64,000 nt of DNA, taken from positions 930,001 through 994,000 of the forward strand of contig NC_026741.1 of NCBI RefSeq assembly GCF_000210295.1. Direction: 5' to 3'. The notes under the pieces are model-generated. The model did no database searches and had not been told where the DNA came from. It was given only the letters and a program-made list of their open reading frames with translations. The DNA comes from Trypanosoma brucei gambiense DAL972 (taxonomy: Eukaryota; Euglenozoa; Kinetoplastea; Trypanosomatida; Trypanosomatidae). Positions 38,562-48,663 of the stretch are shown in pieces. Position 1 is the first letter of the stretch. Each line of letters starts with the position of its first letter. A program made the position numbers and the translations under genes.

Positions 38562-39143
38562 ATTTATGGTATATGTGTTTCGACCTATAGACGCACGAGC
38601 CACTGCCGAAGCGTAACCCCAGCCCTTACCTGCTTTGCCTGCCGGTGGCCCCAAGAAAATGAATTTGTGACGATTATTTGTCAATTATACTTGAAGTAAA
38701 GGATGTAAGAAAATACAAAAAGGACGTGATGGAGGAGATACACAAACATTTATGCACTGCGGATATAAACATAACCCTGTGTGTAGGTGTGGCTGTGTGT
38801 GCTAGACGCGTGCGTTTAAAAGTTGCTGGCACCTCCCACTCCATTACAACGAGAGAGAAGTTTATGTCCAGCACGACGAATAAAATATGAGAGGGAAAGA
38901 AAGCGACAGAGAAAGCACGCGCAAATGATACCAAGAAGGAGACAGCAAGTACACTACTAATTTTATCATCTTCCGACGTGCCCTCAGTCAATCCACCCCT
39001 CGAATACGGCACATCAAATGCACGCACCGCAGTCCATTTGTTGCTTGGTTCGTTCTCATAGCATCTGGGTCGGTTAATAGTGCGGGGCTATATGGCCACT
39101 GATAAGAAAGATTTGTCGCCACGCAGAGCAAGGCCGACCAATG
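38562..39143. other. intergenic region between SNARE and BRCT genes
   Basis: Contains the BRCT gene 5' UTR and splice signal (38690-38750) and the 3' UTR of the SNARE gene. No gene seen. Confidence 0.6.
38690..38750 (-). promoter_or_regulatory. predicted SL trans-splice acceptor for the BRCT gene
   Basis: On the minus strand about 60 T/C-rich bases without AG end at TTCAAG (AG at 38691-38690). The 5' UTR would be about 128 bases and open in frame with the protein but without an ATG. Confidence 0.7.
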
Positions 39144-39848
39144 TCACTTCCAAAATACAATGATTAGAAAGGTAAACACCAACATACCTATCACACCAGC
39201 CATGATCAACTTCTGTTTTCTTGCAACCTGGTGCATGCGGTGGACGATACGCCGTGATTCCGTAACGTCATCGTCGACGTCAATCACTACACCGTGGATA
39301 TGCTTCATAGTTTCTGTTTGTCCCCTCACGACTGAAAGGGTTTCTAATCCCAATTCGTTTGTGCCGTGAAGCAGCGCCTCTGCCTTCTGCAGGGCGCCAG
39401 TGCCTTCCTTCAACTTCGTCGTAGTTCCAAGCATCCGCGCGTGCTCCTCCATCGATCCGCCATCATCTCCCATTTCTCTTCCGTTGCCCAAAAGATCTGT
39501 TCGGTCCGCCTCCCTCGATTCCTGCCGAAGGCGAGACAACTGTTTTTCAAGCGCCACCAGCTTTCCGCGGTAGTCCTCCAGACGGCGCTTCACTTCCTCC
39601 TTTGCCGAAGCGGGCTCAACTTCATTGCTTTCGTACGACATGTTCGTAATAAGTTCACGGAGTCGTGTGAGACTTTGTTGGAGCGAATGGCACTGTTGGC
39701 TGCGGCTCTGTGGCCCCGCGGCTGGCGGCGCCTGATACGAAACACCGCTTCGTTGTAGGGACTCCTGCAGGCGGGACGCAACATCGTTTGCCTCCTTTAG
39801 AGTTTCGTTGAAGTCGTTTTCGTACTCTCGCAAAAGATCAGATGACAT
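39144..39848 (-). CDS. VTI1: VTI1-like Qb-SNARE
   Basis: 234 residues. The N-terminal ~100 residues form helices (LREYENDFNETLKEANDVASRLQESL) like the three-helix domain of Vti1. The SNARE motif spans about 150-210 and has the Vti1-type wording LGLETLSVVRGQTETMKHI, then VDDDVTESRRIVHRM. A single C-terminal membrane anchor, LIMAGVIGMLVFTFLIIVFW, ends one residue before the stop, as in tail-anchored SNAREs. Vti1 acts in fusion at the Golgi, endosome and lysosome/vacuole. The ATG at 39848 lies 5 bases after a strong acceptor; open codons upstream reach only a TTG. I did not assign the zero-layer residue. Confidence 0.88.
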   Translation of the reverse strand: MSSDLLREYENDFNETLKEANDVASRLQESLQRSGVSYQAPPAAGPQSRSQQCHSLQQSLTRLRELITNMSYESNEVEPASAKEEVKRRLEDYRGKLVALEKQLSRLRQESREADRTDLLGNGREMGDDGGSMEEHARMLGTTTKLKEGTGALQKAEALLHGTNELGLETLSVVRGQTETMKHIHGVVIDVDDDVTESRRIVHRMHQVARKQKLIMAGVIGMLVFTFLIIVFWK

Positions 39849-39853
39849 CGCTT

Positions 39854-39879
39854 CTGGCGAGAAACAAAGCAAAAAAGAG
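39854..39879 (-). promoter_or_regulatory. predicted SL trans-splice acceptor for the VTI1-like gene
   Basis: Minus-strand tract ttttttgctttgtttctcg then CCAG (AG at 39855-39854), 5 bases before the ATG. Confidence 0.8.
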
Positions 39880-40630
39880 CTGATTGCGATGCCTCAAGGC
39901 AAACAAGCAAGAAAGGAGCTTGGCGTGTGGAAATATGAGGAGTTGAAAGGAGAAAAGATGTGGGTAGAAGGTGATAATAATGTAAAGTAGTAAAAACAAC
40001 TGAGAAAGTTAACATAACCAACCTTGTTTGTTATCAAAATTTGGGGAAATTTTCGAGTACGTACACGTTTAAAGTGAGAACGACAAGAAACTTTTTGGGT
40101 TGTTTTCCTCTCCCTTGGTTTTCTACCTTCTTCATTCATTTCCACACTCTTGCATGGAAAAGAAAATGCGGGTTTGAGGTTTGTGTAAGTTTTCGTGGAT
40201 GGGTGAGCAAATACGAGAGCAGAATCAACATTCCATAAAACACACCCACAAATACCACCGCAGAAACGCGTGCACAAGTATGCGTTAAATGGCCCACTTT
40301 CTTTTTTTCTTTAGATACCGCTCTTTTTTCTTTCATGTCTCTCCGCTCGCTTCACTTCCTTCCGCATCACAACAACAACCACCCGATGAGAAACTTTTTA
40401 CATTCTTCACATGAACATAACACGCCCAACAGTGATAACCATATGTTCAGTACAAATTTTCGTTTCCTTATATATCCTTTCGCTTTCCCACCATTTCCTC
40501 TTACTACTCTTACCCCTTCCAATATCATCCAAAGAACACACGCAGAAAGTTCCTGCACAGAGAATCAGCAACAAAACAAAAGGAAAAATGGAAGTGAAAT
40601 GATACCGACGACGACAAAAACACCGTAGAG

Positions 40631-40659
<29 letters not shown>
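40631..40659. repeat. (AC)n microsatellite
   Basis: About 14 AC units. Confidence 0.9.
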
Positions 40660-40663
<4 letters not shown>

Positions 40664-41258
40664 CAGGAAAAAAAACAAAGAGATGTTTCCTCATCTTTTC
40701 ACTTTTCGTTTGTATTCACCTAACCTACACTTAAAACAACTTTTAATTTTTTCAAACAAATAAACACGAAATATCTCCATCCTTTCCCACCACTTGTCAT
40801 TCTGCAATAGATTAGTCTGGTGGCGTTAGTGTTGTGTTTACGGTCGGTGCCGTTGCTGGATTTCATTTTCATTGCTTTTTTTCCTTTCAAAAATGTTTGG
40901 TTCACTTTTCTTTTTTTTTTTTTCTTCATAGCATATTTCATTTCACACTTATTTTTTTTTGCCCTTTCCCTTTTCCCTCTCTCCCTACTCTCATGCACTC
41001 ATAAGAACGTGACAAATACTCATTATTTTATTCATCTTCAACTCATTCATTTATTCATTTTCCCTCTCGAGAGTAAATGAGAGGGGGAAAAGAAAGAAAA
41101 GGCAAAATGGAGTGTGTGTAGTAAGACCTCAAATATTTATATCAACAATAAGCATGGGTAAACATTTTTTTTTAATTACACAAGGAAAAACAATTTAAAA
41201 CAAAATTGAAAAGCAAAGCACTTCAACAACAACATCAGCACGGCATGGTAGCAACCGT

Positions 41259-41277
41259 ATATATATATATATATATT
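41259..41277. repeat. (TA)n microsatellite
   Basis: About 9 TA units. Confidence 0.85.
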
Positions 41278-42689
41278 TGAGTGTGTACAAACAAACAAAA
41301 CAAAAAAGATGATTGTGCCGGAAATTTGAAGCGCTGAGTAATAATAATAAATAATGATAATAAGTGTTTTAGCAATGGAACTGCTTGTAAATCGCACGCT
41401 CCACAATACCATATGGCGGCAGCAACAACATCGGTTGTGGAGAAAAAGGAAAACGAAGATAAGGGAAGATAAACATAAGGGATGGAATATGAAGCATTGG
41501 GAGAGAAGAGAGCTGTACAAATATAATGCCTAAACAAGAACGAAACAAAACAGAAAAGATACGAACCCACGAATGTGATGGTGCTACGCGCATCAATTTT
41601 CTTCTTGTTTCTCCTTCTTCACTTTCTTCATCAACCATGTAACTACTTCAAAAGATATCAATATCAGTCGCCATTTTCATTTCATTTCTTACTTTCTCTG
41701 AATGTTTAAAACGGTGAAGCTGCCCACAAATCCACTATGAAGAACAAGACAAGCAACAAGCAGCGATACCGAGATAAGCAGAAGAAAAGAAAAATGAAAA
41801 AAAAATTTGTGCCTTTTACTTAAGCCACCAAGTCCCGCATATATTTTACGACCATATGCCCCCTGTTTTTTTTCTTTTGCTTCACCTCCTTGGAAATTAC
41901 TCGCGATCAATCACGTCGTACCAAGAAAACTTTTTAAAAAAAAAACATCAAAAAAAGGAAAATCAACATTTTCCCTCAACCCCGCCGCTGAAAACGCCAC
42001 CACCGCATCCGTAGAAGCATAAATAATTACTTTAGTGTGCCTCAGTTTTTAAGCTCACTGCAGCCGCGGTGCCGGTACATATGCAGATCCCACGACCTGA
42101 GGAAAATGGTGAAAAAAATAGGAAAAAAACGTAAATCAAGTAGACATATTCACATTAGTCTAATATCCTTTTCATATTTCTCCCTGATGCTTCCTTTCTG
42201 TTTTTACCTCCTTATACAAAGGAGTGAAACAAAAAAGAAACAGAAACTTCGCCACCTTGTAGGTCTCTTTGTTGCTTCTTGTATAGGGCATCTACGTGTC
42301 TCCTCCTTCTTGTTCAACAAACAAAAAAATTCATGCCCTCGAAATTTAATTGCCCTTCCCGCTAAAATGTTACTTTCCCCACTGCCGTACGAATATATAC
42401 GATTTCCCTCCCGTTCGTCCATATATACATATATGTTTATATATGTATATGTATATATACGTGTGCTTCACTCCTTTGCTTCCCTTATTTTGACCTTCTT
42501 CCTCCTCCTTCTTCCTCTTATTGTAGTGAAGAGGGAGGGAAATAAATATCTCCGATTCGGTTCCTTCCATTTGCACTATCATTGACGAACGGACCCATTT
42601 GGCTGCCCTACCATCCACTTTCAAAACGCAGTGCGCTCTCCCCCTTTTTCACTTTTCGTCTACCCATCTGTTTCGCTGTGATTTCCTAT

Positions 42690-43577
42690 TCAAACAACCT
42701 CTTGCGTGCATACGGGGCACTTCTTGTTTTTGAGGAGCCATTCCCTGATGCAGGTGCGATGGAACACATGTTTGCACCGGTTTAACTCAACCACAGCGGG
42801 CGCCGTTTCTGCGTTATCCGACCATTCACACTGACACACGACACAGTTACCTTCATGAGGCGTAGGAACATCCTTCACACATTTCTGCACATCTTCTGGC
42901 TTTACACCTCTACTGACATACCCGATTTTATCTTCTAACTCCAGCAACTCCTCATATGACATGTTATCAACGTCTTCCGTCACCCCCATGGCGCGTTGTG
43001 CCGCCAGCTCGGAAAGTATGTTGAGGTGCTCCGATACACCCGCCGCATCGGCAAAAGCTGCATGGGTTCCAGCAGCGAACGCCCTTAGGAACTCCAGAAT
43101 AAGTGGGCCGGGCGTGTGGAGCATCCCATGAGGGCGCCCACGCTGCGGAGACGGCGACTGATCATCGGCCTGCATGTCTTCCAGAGCTTGACCAAACTCA
43201 TGTAGCTCACTATCGTCATCAACGTCTGCCCTGTAATGTTGGGAAGACATTCCCTCCTCCATTAACTCCGGTAACCGCCTAAGTTCAATTAAAGACAATA
43301 AGTTGGCTTGCTCCATCAAACTGCTGGCCCTCTCGATAGTTTCACTTCGGATGATATCATTCATTACTTCTCCCCGAGTGGAAGGCGACAAGCCGCGCAG
43401 GGATTCCTTTAGATTGTCGTCAATGTTCAAGCGGTCCAGTTGCCGTTCCAGTTCCGGATCACGAGCCGGCACCTCCTCAACGTGCGGCTCCTCAACACCT
43501 GAAGTTCCCACGTTGCTTTGGTTGGGACCATTAGCGGGCTCACTTCGGGCCCTCTTTGAGCCGTTCCGTCCGTCCAT
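42690..43577 (-). CDS. RING-H2 E3 ubiquitin ligase
   Basis: 295 residues. A RING-H2 finger fills the C-terminus. The expected zinc ligands are C245, C248, C268, H270, H273, C276, C287 and C290, so the finger looks complete. Just before it lies DVDNMSYEELLELEDKIGYV, a motif resembling the one preceding the RING in plant BIG BROTHER/MBR-type ligases. The N-terminal 80 residues are charged, and the middle is acidic with helices. No membrane segment is seen, so it is probably cytosolic or nuclear. RING ligases bring a charged E2 to a substrate; the substrate is unknown. The start ATG lies 44 bases after a strong acceptor. Confidence 0.9.
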   Translation of the reverse strand: MDGRNGSKRARSEPANGPNQSNVGTSGVEEPHVEEVPARDPELERQLDRLNIDDNLKESLRGLSPSTRGEVMNDIIRSETIERASSLMEQANLLSLIELRRLPELMEEGMSSQHYRADVDDDSELHEFGQALEDMQADDQSPSPQRGRPHGMLHTPGPLILEFLRAFAAGTHAAFADAAGVSEHLNILSELAAQRAMGVTEDVDNMSYEELLELEDKIGYVSRGVKPEDVQKCVKDVPTPHEGNCVVCQCEWSDNAETAPAVVELNRCKHVFHRTCIREWLLKNKKCPVCTQEVV

Positions 43578-44088
43578 GGGTCAAATTGCCAACGAGTGAA
43601 AATATCCTTTTGAGTTGTGCACTGAAAATGAAAAAAAAAAGAGTGAACAAATGACCCACACCCAAACACAGCGAGTACGTGATATCAGTGTTATATTTAG
43701 AAGGAAGGAAGGAATATCCAGCGAAATGATATTTTATGTATTTGTCGTGCACGCAACGTTCAAACCTTAGGTTCAATTATAGCACACACGGTTGTGCTAG
43801 CGATAATTGGAGAAATTCGAAATGAAGGATGAAAGGCATCAACACACTCCCACAACCACCATGAAACCCAAAAGAAAATAACAGAGGTAGCAACTAAAGT
43901 CTACTGCAGACACGGCAAAGTTCGTTTGAAGTATCCAATTGCACGGAGCCGTATTTACATGTGTGTCCAGTACGGAGGGTGGAGGTACTACATGTGCCGC
44001 CACTCAGTTACAAGCTACATGTGCACGCGTCAACATGTTTGCATTCGACCTTTCCTTCCTTCAAGTGGTTTGACATATTGATAGCTGG
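43578..44088. other. intergenic region between Pet100-like candidate and RING genes
   Basis: Holds the RING gene's acceptor and 5' UTR and the other gene's 3' UTR. No further feature. Confidence 0.6.
43622..43655 (-). promoter_or_regulatory. predicted SL trans-splice acceptor for the RING gene
   Basis: Minus-strand tract cttttttttttcattttcag with AG at 43623-43622, 44 bases before the ATG. Confidence 0.85.
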
Positions 44089-44511
44089 CTAAGAGGTCCC
44101 TACCACCTCCCTTTGTTTCTTTTGCAGCGCTTTCTCTCGCCGCTCTTGGAAGGTCTCAATAATCGAAAAATAATCCGTGTCGTGCTCTGGAACCGCCTCC
44201 TCCTTCAGTTGACGATGCTGCAGCCCAGAAAGTTGGCTTTCCCATTGGTCTGGAAGTTTCCGCTGGACGCTTTTCCAATATATGAGCATGAAAACAGGGA
44301 ATATAACGCAGAACATCACCTTAGCCAGCTCAAACCCCTGCACAACGTTATAACCAGTGCGCATCGAAGGTCGAAGGAAGTCGACTAGCCGTTGCGAGCG
44401 CGATTTAACATATGGCTTTTCACGGACTACGACACGCGTCGCAAGTCCCTTCCGCGTGTAGGTACGGGAGTCGTACTGATCAACGTTAGCAGGATCCGTA
44501 GAGCCCCGCAT
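44089..44511 (-). CDS. small single-pass membrane protein, possibly Pet100-like
   Basis: 140 residues from the ATG at 44511; further upstream the frame is open only through an (AC)n repeat and lacks an ATG. A hydrophilic, basic N-terminal part is followed by one membrane segment at about 70-90 (AKVMFCVIFPVFMLIYW). A charged helix ends in ETFQERREKALQKKQ. The order FELxK, FPV in the membrane segment, then a WxxxL and a basic helix recalls Pet100, a small inner-membrane chaperone for cytochrome c oxidase assembly. Similarity is short and judged by eye, so the name is tentative. Other small mitochondrial membrane proteins would look much the same. Confidence 0.65.
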   Translation of the reverse strand: MRGSTDPANVDQYDSRTYTRKGLATRVVVREKPYVKSRSQRLVDFLRPSMRTGYNVVQGFELAKVMFCVIFPVFMLIYWKSVQRKLPDQWESQLSGLQHRQLKEEAVPEHDTDYFSIIETFQERREKALQKKQREVVGTS

Positions 44512-45143
44512 TACGCTACTTAATTCCAGATGTGCTATTTGGCTTATGCCACTGTTATTGTGGTCACCACAATGTGCACAGACACACACACACACACACG
44601 TAGGGGTTTCCTTTGATGTCAATCGCAGATGCTGTCAGTCCTTCGAACGAGAGGAGGCTAACAGTGGTTACAGTATTTAGAAAAAAAAAAAGCATTAAAA
44701 AAAAAAAAAAAAGAAGAGAAGAGAAGCACGATTGAGGTCCGGAAGAAGGGATGGAAATAATAGGTGGGTACGAAATAGGTTTGCAAACCACCCCACGCAC
44801 ACGCCAAACAACGCGCTAATCGCATCATGGACCAGAAGCAAGCATACGGTGTGCGTCCGTAGCTGTTAGCCATGACGAAGGAGGGAAATAAAAGGGGAAT
44901 TCCCATGTTTCCGAACCGAATGCAGTACTGTCGTAGGGCCCGCTATTCTGAAAGCGTTGACCAGGAGAGAAAAAACAACAACACCGCACCGCCCGGTATA
45001 ACTTTTGCTACGGTAAAGAACTGATAACATTACCAACGCAACAGCAACAAAGGAAGATTAAAAGGTGGATCTATGATGTGCAGTTGGAGCTGGACTGCTA
45101 CCAAGCTATTCTAAACGTTTTTTGTATCTCTTGTCTATGAGTA
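44512..45143. other. intergenic region with poly-A/T and (AC)n
   Basis: Contains an (AC)n run near 44581-44599 and long A runs near 44678-44713 on the plus strand, which are a T-rich tract on the transcribed strand and a plausible splice signal for the small membrane-protein gene. No gene seen. Confidence 0.5.
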
Positions 45144-45479
45144 TTACCAGCGGCACATTTGACGCCATTCTGCCTTCAGCCGTCTTTCCTCACGTAGTGC
45201 TGCAGCACTTGCTAATCGCACCGATCTTTTCTGTATTGTTTCGATTCTTTCTTGCAGCCTCCTGCTGCGTTGCTCCCGCGCCTGTGCGCACCTTTCCTTG
45301 ATCTTTTCCGCTTCCATCCGAGAGGCTTCGGTACGTCCCATGCGACGATTCAGAGCCTCGATATTCTCCTCACGAATGACTTTAAACTGCGGCCGCAGCA
45401 GTGCCGGTATGCTTGGCACCGCGCACACTTGTGCGAAAGCGGGTTCTCCATTTGACCGTTTAAATTTCCCAACACTCAT
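45144..45479 (-). CDS. small basic coiled-coil protein, function unknown
   Basis: 111 residues from an ATG. Residues ~35-110 form a continuous, highly charged helix rich in Arg and Glu (REENIEALNRRMGR; EKIKERCAQAREQRSRRL), and it ends in RQMCRW. The N-terminal 30 residues are Pro-containing. There is no membrane segment or signal. Small Arg/Glu-rich helical proteins of this size include axonemal and ribosome-associated proteins, but I do not recognise this one. Base use resembles nearby genes and no competing frame is better, which is the main support for coding. Confidence 0.6.
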   Translation of the reverse strand: MSVGKFKRSNGEPAFAQVCAVPSIPALLRPQFKVIREENIEALNRRMGRTEASRMEAEKIKERCAQAREQRSRRLQERIETIQKRSVRLASAAALREERRLKAEWRQMCRW

Positions 45480-45997
45480 TCACGAGTTCCTCGTCGGTCG
45501 GCTATCCCGCAGTTTCAATGAAACGTTCCACCAAGTTTTGATATGCCACAGTCTGAAACAATTTGGTAGACTCTCACGTTAATTATCGCCACAGTGTGTT
45601 CTTCGCTTTCATTTGGTAAGGAAGTAAAAGGGAGGAACCGATAATATAGATCATCAACCTAAGCAACACATCTACAAACGGTAGTAACAATGAAAACAAT
45701 AATGTGGATGACCAGAGAGAAGCAACATCGCAACTAGTCAACGGTAATAACGAGGCCAACGGCACAATCGATCGTTTGTGACAGATGCTAATGTCTGATT
45801 CAGCGTGGACACATGCATAGTAACAAAAAAAAAATAGCAATTGAAACAAAAACCCAGTTAACAACTGTCTTTCCGCCATGCAAGAAATAATAAATGTGCA
45901 TCGTGGCACAGCTTGCATTAGGACCCTTCAGTTCATCCAGTAAGACAGTAAGGGAAAACATTTAAGAAGAATGAAAGCACTCCAAGATCATTCACTA
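45480..45997. other. intergenic region downstream of the B9-domain gene
   Basis: 3' UTR of the MKS1-like gene and 5' region of the small coiled-coil gene. No gene or repeat of note. Confidence 0.6.
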
Positions 45998-47503
45998 CTA
46001 GAGTGGTCCCACTTGATGAAACACCGTCACACGCAGCTCCACCGTCCCGGTCGGCTCCGAAACGAGGCCACATTTTACCGAAATTCCGCCTCCACCACGG
46101 GGCGCGGTGTCACGCACATCAACAAGTGCCGGCCCGCCACCCATCAGTGCTGAGCGCACAAACTCACGGCCTGTTGGCCGCGGGCGCCACAGCGGGGCTC
46201 GAAGCGGATGGCAACCTGGCAATAAATGTGGTACCGTTACCGCAGCGTAACCGATTGGTGACTGTGGTCCGCCAACTGACAATCCCTCATCATCATAAGC
46301 CGTGATGAGGAGGCGCAGTGGTGAAGGGCCCCATCCATCGAAATGGTAATCAAATGGGGTGTTGAAGGTATGCATGGACACGGGGATAAACTGATCCATA
46401 ATCATGCTGCTAGCAAAGGAGAGCTGAGTCGTGAAACCATCCAGTGTTCCCTCATTCCATAAGTCTCTTTTGTCGTCCTCATCTTCGTCATCGCCCCCAC
46501 GCTGCCATTGACAATGAAGGTAGAGTGTGTCTGCGGCAACACAAGTGCAGCGCTCAACAACTCCAAACAAGTAATATCGCACACGACTGTCACGTATCGC
46601 AGACTGGGGAAAGCAGGGGGACGATGGACTGTCCAGGCGCGGCGGCAGCTCATCCGAAGGAGCTGTGTGCAGCTGTTGCAAAAGTATCTGGTGAAGAATA
46701 CCTCGCCTGTCGAAGTGTGGCGATTTTAAGTCGTCCTTTATGCGTGCGACCATTTCGTGTATTTGCTCTATGAAATCGGTTGATGTTGGCTCGTCGGGGC
46801 GTGGCTCACAGGCCTGCAGTGGAGTAATAACAAAGGAATACACATACAAAGAGTCCACCAACAGCGTGTGAGTTTTGTTGAGAGAAGGCTTGGCTGTAAA
46901 ACACAAGCTGTTTCGCTCCGCCGTTATTGTACATATGACACGTTCTTGTCCCTTCCACTGTGCATCATCAAACTTCCCCTCACTTGGCCCCAAAATTTCT
47001 CCAGAAGCCCACATGAAGTACATTCTGTTGCCTTCCTGGTGCTGGTTTTGATGCTCACGTAAGATTATTTGGACATGTGGACTTGCTGCTTGCGGTGGGT
47101 CCACAAGTAAGTTCTCCTTCGCCTCACTGACGTAATCCTCACTAGGCGGCCGAGTAAAGAAAGTACATGAGAACCTCGCGATATCCTCCCGCAGTTTCTC
47201 AACGCCATCGGCAGCAGCTGCTGCACTCCCATCGGTTTCTCTCCGACCCGGCACAACGGTGTGAATCTCACGCGTACTTGCGTTACTGTCTGGAGTGGTC
47301 ATGGCGATGCCGGTGCGTATCTTTTGCAACCTCTCTGCAGGGGAAAATACTTTCCCACCCCATGGCACTGTTAAAGTACACAATTGCTCCAGTTGTCGCT
47401 CTCCCACAAGAGGAGCGCGCCACAGTGTGATGCGGAAGGAAAGATTGTGAACGGGCACACGGCTAACGTACCGCTCCGATGAGCAAAACCGAAGGAAATC
47501 CAT
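45998..47503 (-). CDS. MKS1: MKS1-like B9-domain protein of the ciliary transition zone
   Basis: 501 residues. A B9 domain covers about 310-485. It begins with VRYYLFGVVERCTCVAADTLYLHCQW and has the typical LDGFTTQLSFAS. It continues with FDGWGPSPLRLLITAYDDEG, IGYAAVTVPHLLPGCHPLRAPLWRP and a GTVELRVTVFHQ end. Long N-terminal sequence before the B9 domain separates it from the short B9D1 and B9D2 and fits MKS1 (human 559). Three B9 proteins form a complex in the transition zone gate at the base of the cilium or flagellum. A short acidic loop, DDEDEDD, interrupts the B9 domain. The start ATG is 10 bases after a clear acceptor. Confidence 0.87.
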   Translation of the reverse strand: MDFLRFCSSERYVSRVPVHNLSFRITLWRAPLVGERQLEQLCTLTVPWGGKVFSPAERLQKIRTGIAMTTPDSNASTREIHTVVPGRRETDGSAAAAADGVEKLREDIARFSCTFFTRPPSEDYVSEAKENLLVDPPQAASPHVQIILREHQNQHQEGNRMYFMWASGEILGPSEGKFDDAQWKGQERVICTITAERNSLCFTAKPSLNKTHTLLVDSLYVYSFVITPLQACEPRPDEPTSTDFIEQIHEMVARIKDDLKSPHFDRRGILHQILLQQLHTAPSDELPPRLDSPSSPCFPQSAIRDSRVRYYLFGVVERCTCVAADTLYLHCQWQRGGDDEDEDDKRDLWNEGTLDGFTTQLSFASSMIMDQFIPVSMHTFNTPFDYHFDGWGPSPLRLLITAYDDEGLSVGGPQSPIGYAAVTVPHLLPGCHPLRAPLWRPRPTGREFVRSALMGGGPALVDVRDTAPRGGGGISVKCGLVSEPTGTVELRVTVFHQVGPL

Positions 47504-47513
47504 TCACCGAAAC

Positions 47514-47615
47514 CTCGTCCGTTGGCCACGATATAACAAAATATTTGAAGTATTGGTGAACAAAAAAGATATATATATATATATATATATATATTAGTTG
47601 ATTTATTTAGGTTAC
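47514..47615 (-). promoter_or_regulatory. predicted SL trans-splice acceptor for the MKS1-like gene
   Basis: About 100 minus-strand bases, including a (TA)n array, contain no AG until 47515-47514. The ATG is 10 bases on. The tract is more U/A-rich than C/U-rich. Confidence 0.65.
47569..47594. repeat. (TA)n microsatellite inside a splice-signal region
   Basis: 13 AT units lying about 55-80 bases upstream of the acceptor AG of the MKS1-like gene. Confidence 0.95.
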
Positions 47616-48051
47616 ACCTTTGTGGACCCGCTTTGTTCCACGGCAAGCTGCACACCCCAAGCGATAACGCCCCACCCCCTCCTACAGGCACATCGCAGTT
47701 TAAAATATGTACAAAAAAAAGAAACAAAGGAAAACGCGGAATGAATCTTTAAAAAAGAGTCACCAAAATAAAACACAGATGGCTACAGACAATAAATTAC
47801 ACCAACAATACAGCTAATCCCGGTCCATATTAGTTTGGGCAGCGAGAGAGGGTGTGGTACATGTGCGTGCATGGGAGAGAAAAACTATACAGGGAAAATG
47901 TGCAATGGAGCAAAACACACACACCAAAAAAAAAAAATGGCTGCCCCCACTGTGCTGTTCATGTGAAACAAACATAATTTTATGGAGTTTTTCCAAATAT
48001 ACGTAGGCACTGGGAAAATTATAGTTCCACAGACGCACCCTAGCTTAAATC

Positions 48052-48663
48052 TCACCTACTGCACTTAGACAAGTTAATATTTTCTCCTCGGTAGGAGTAC
48101 ACGTTTAACGTATGCAGCTGCCCAATTTTCCAATTCGAAAAAAATGGTATATCCCAACGGTTCGATACAACAAACCGGACGCGCTGAATGACCTCCAACA
48201 ATTTATCACGGATAATATTAAGCGCCTCTGGAAGTAAATATAAAAAGAGCACATGGGAATCCGTTTCACTAAGGGGAAAATATTCGTCCACAGCGACTCC
48301 TCGCAAGTCAGCCACCGCGAAGTCATGTTGCAGTTGATGGGGGGATGGAACTTTTGCTACGGCATCCGCTGCAGCCCGCCTTGCATCGGTTATGAGCGAT
48401 TCGTCAATATCTACTCCAACAGCGATAAGATGCAGAGGACAGGACTTAGTTTGAAGTAAAAAAAGTTCACAACAGAGTTGCAATAAAGCAGCGCCATCGC
48501 CACAACCCAAATCCGTGAGCCGCAGCGAATTATTCTCCCCGTGCTGCAGTACGACGTCATGGAGCCACTTGGAGAGCGCTACAAGTGTGTTATTACTGGT
48601 GGCTACGAAAGGAGATATACACGTGCCGTCATCCCACTGGAATGGCAAATCCAACTCGTGCAT
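48052..48663 (-). CDS. SAM-dependent methyltransferase-like protein
   Basis: 203 residues. The SAM-binding fold is visible: motif I LTDLGCGDGAALLQL at about 48-62, then the acidic end of strand 2 in VGVDIDESLI near 85. HDFAVADLRG corresponds to motif III. Then comes LFLYLLPEALNIIRDKLLEVIQ, and RFVVSNRWDIP. This order (LLPEAL followed by helix and RFVVS) recalls the ATPSCKMT/FAM173 group of lysine methyltransferases, but also other small enzymes. It is single-domain, with no targeting signal that I can call. The substrate is unknown. Confidence 0.75.
   Translation of the reverse strand: MHELDLPFQWDDGTCISPFVATSNNTLVALSKWLHDVVLQHGENNSLRLTDLGCGDGAALLQLCCELFLLQTKSCPLHLIAVGVDIDESLITDARRAAADAVAKVPSPHQLQHDFAVADLRGVAVDEYFPLSETDSHVLFLYLLPEALNIIRDKLLEVIQRVRFVVSNRWDIPFFSNWKIGQLHTLNVYSYRGENINLSKCSR

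Larger units (their letters stand above)
39849..42689. other. 2.8-kb intergenic region between RING and SNARE genes
   Basis: No recognisable gene. It holds (AC)n near 40631, (TA)n near 41259, ATA-rich sequence near 42420 and alternating pyrimidine-rich blocks of both strands. It should include a long 3' UTR for the RING gene. The open frames present are short and of microsatellite type. Confidence 0.5.
47504..48051. other. intergenic region upstream of the MKS1-like gene
   Basis: Holds the MKS1 splice signal with (TA)n and the 3' UTR of the methyltransferase-like gene. No gene seen. Confidence 0.6.

Noticed and set aside
38600..38650. CAGGTAAGG...CAG sequence resembling a small cis-intron before the BRCT gene
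   Set aside because: The interval is too short and no coding exon lies before it; trypanosome cis-introns are extremely rare.
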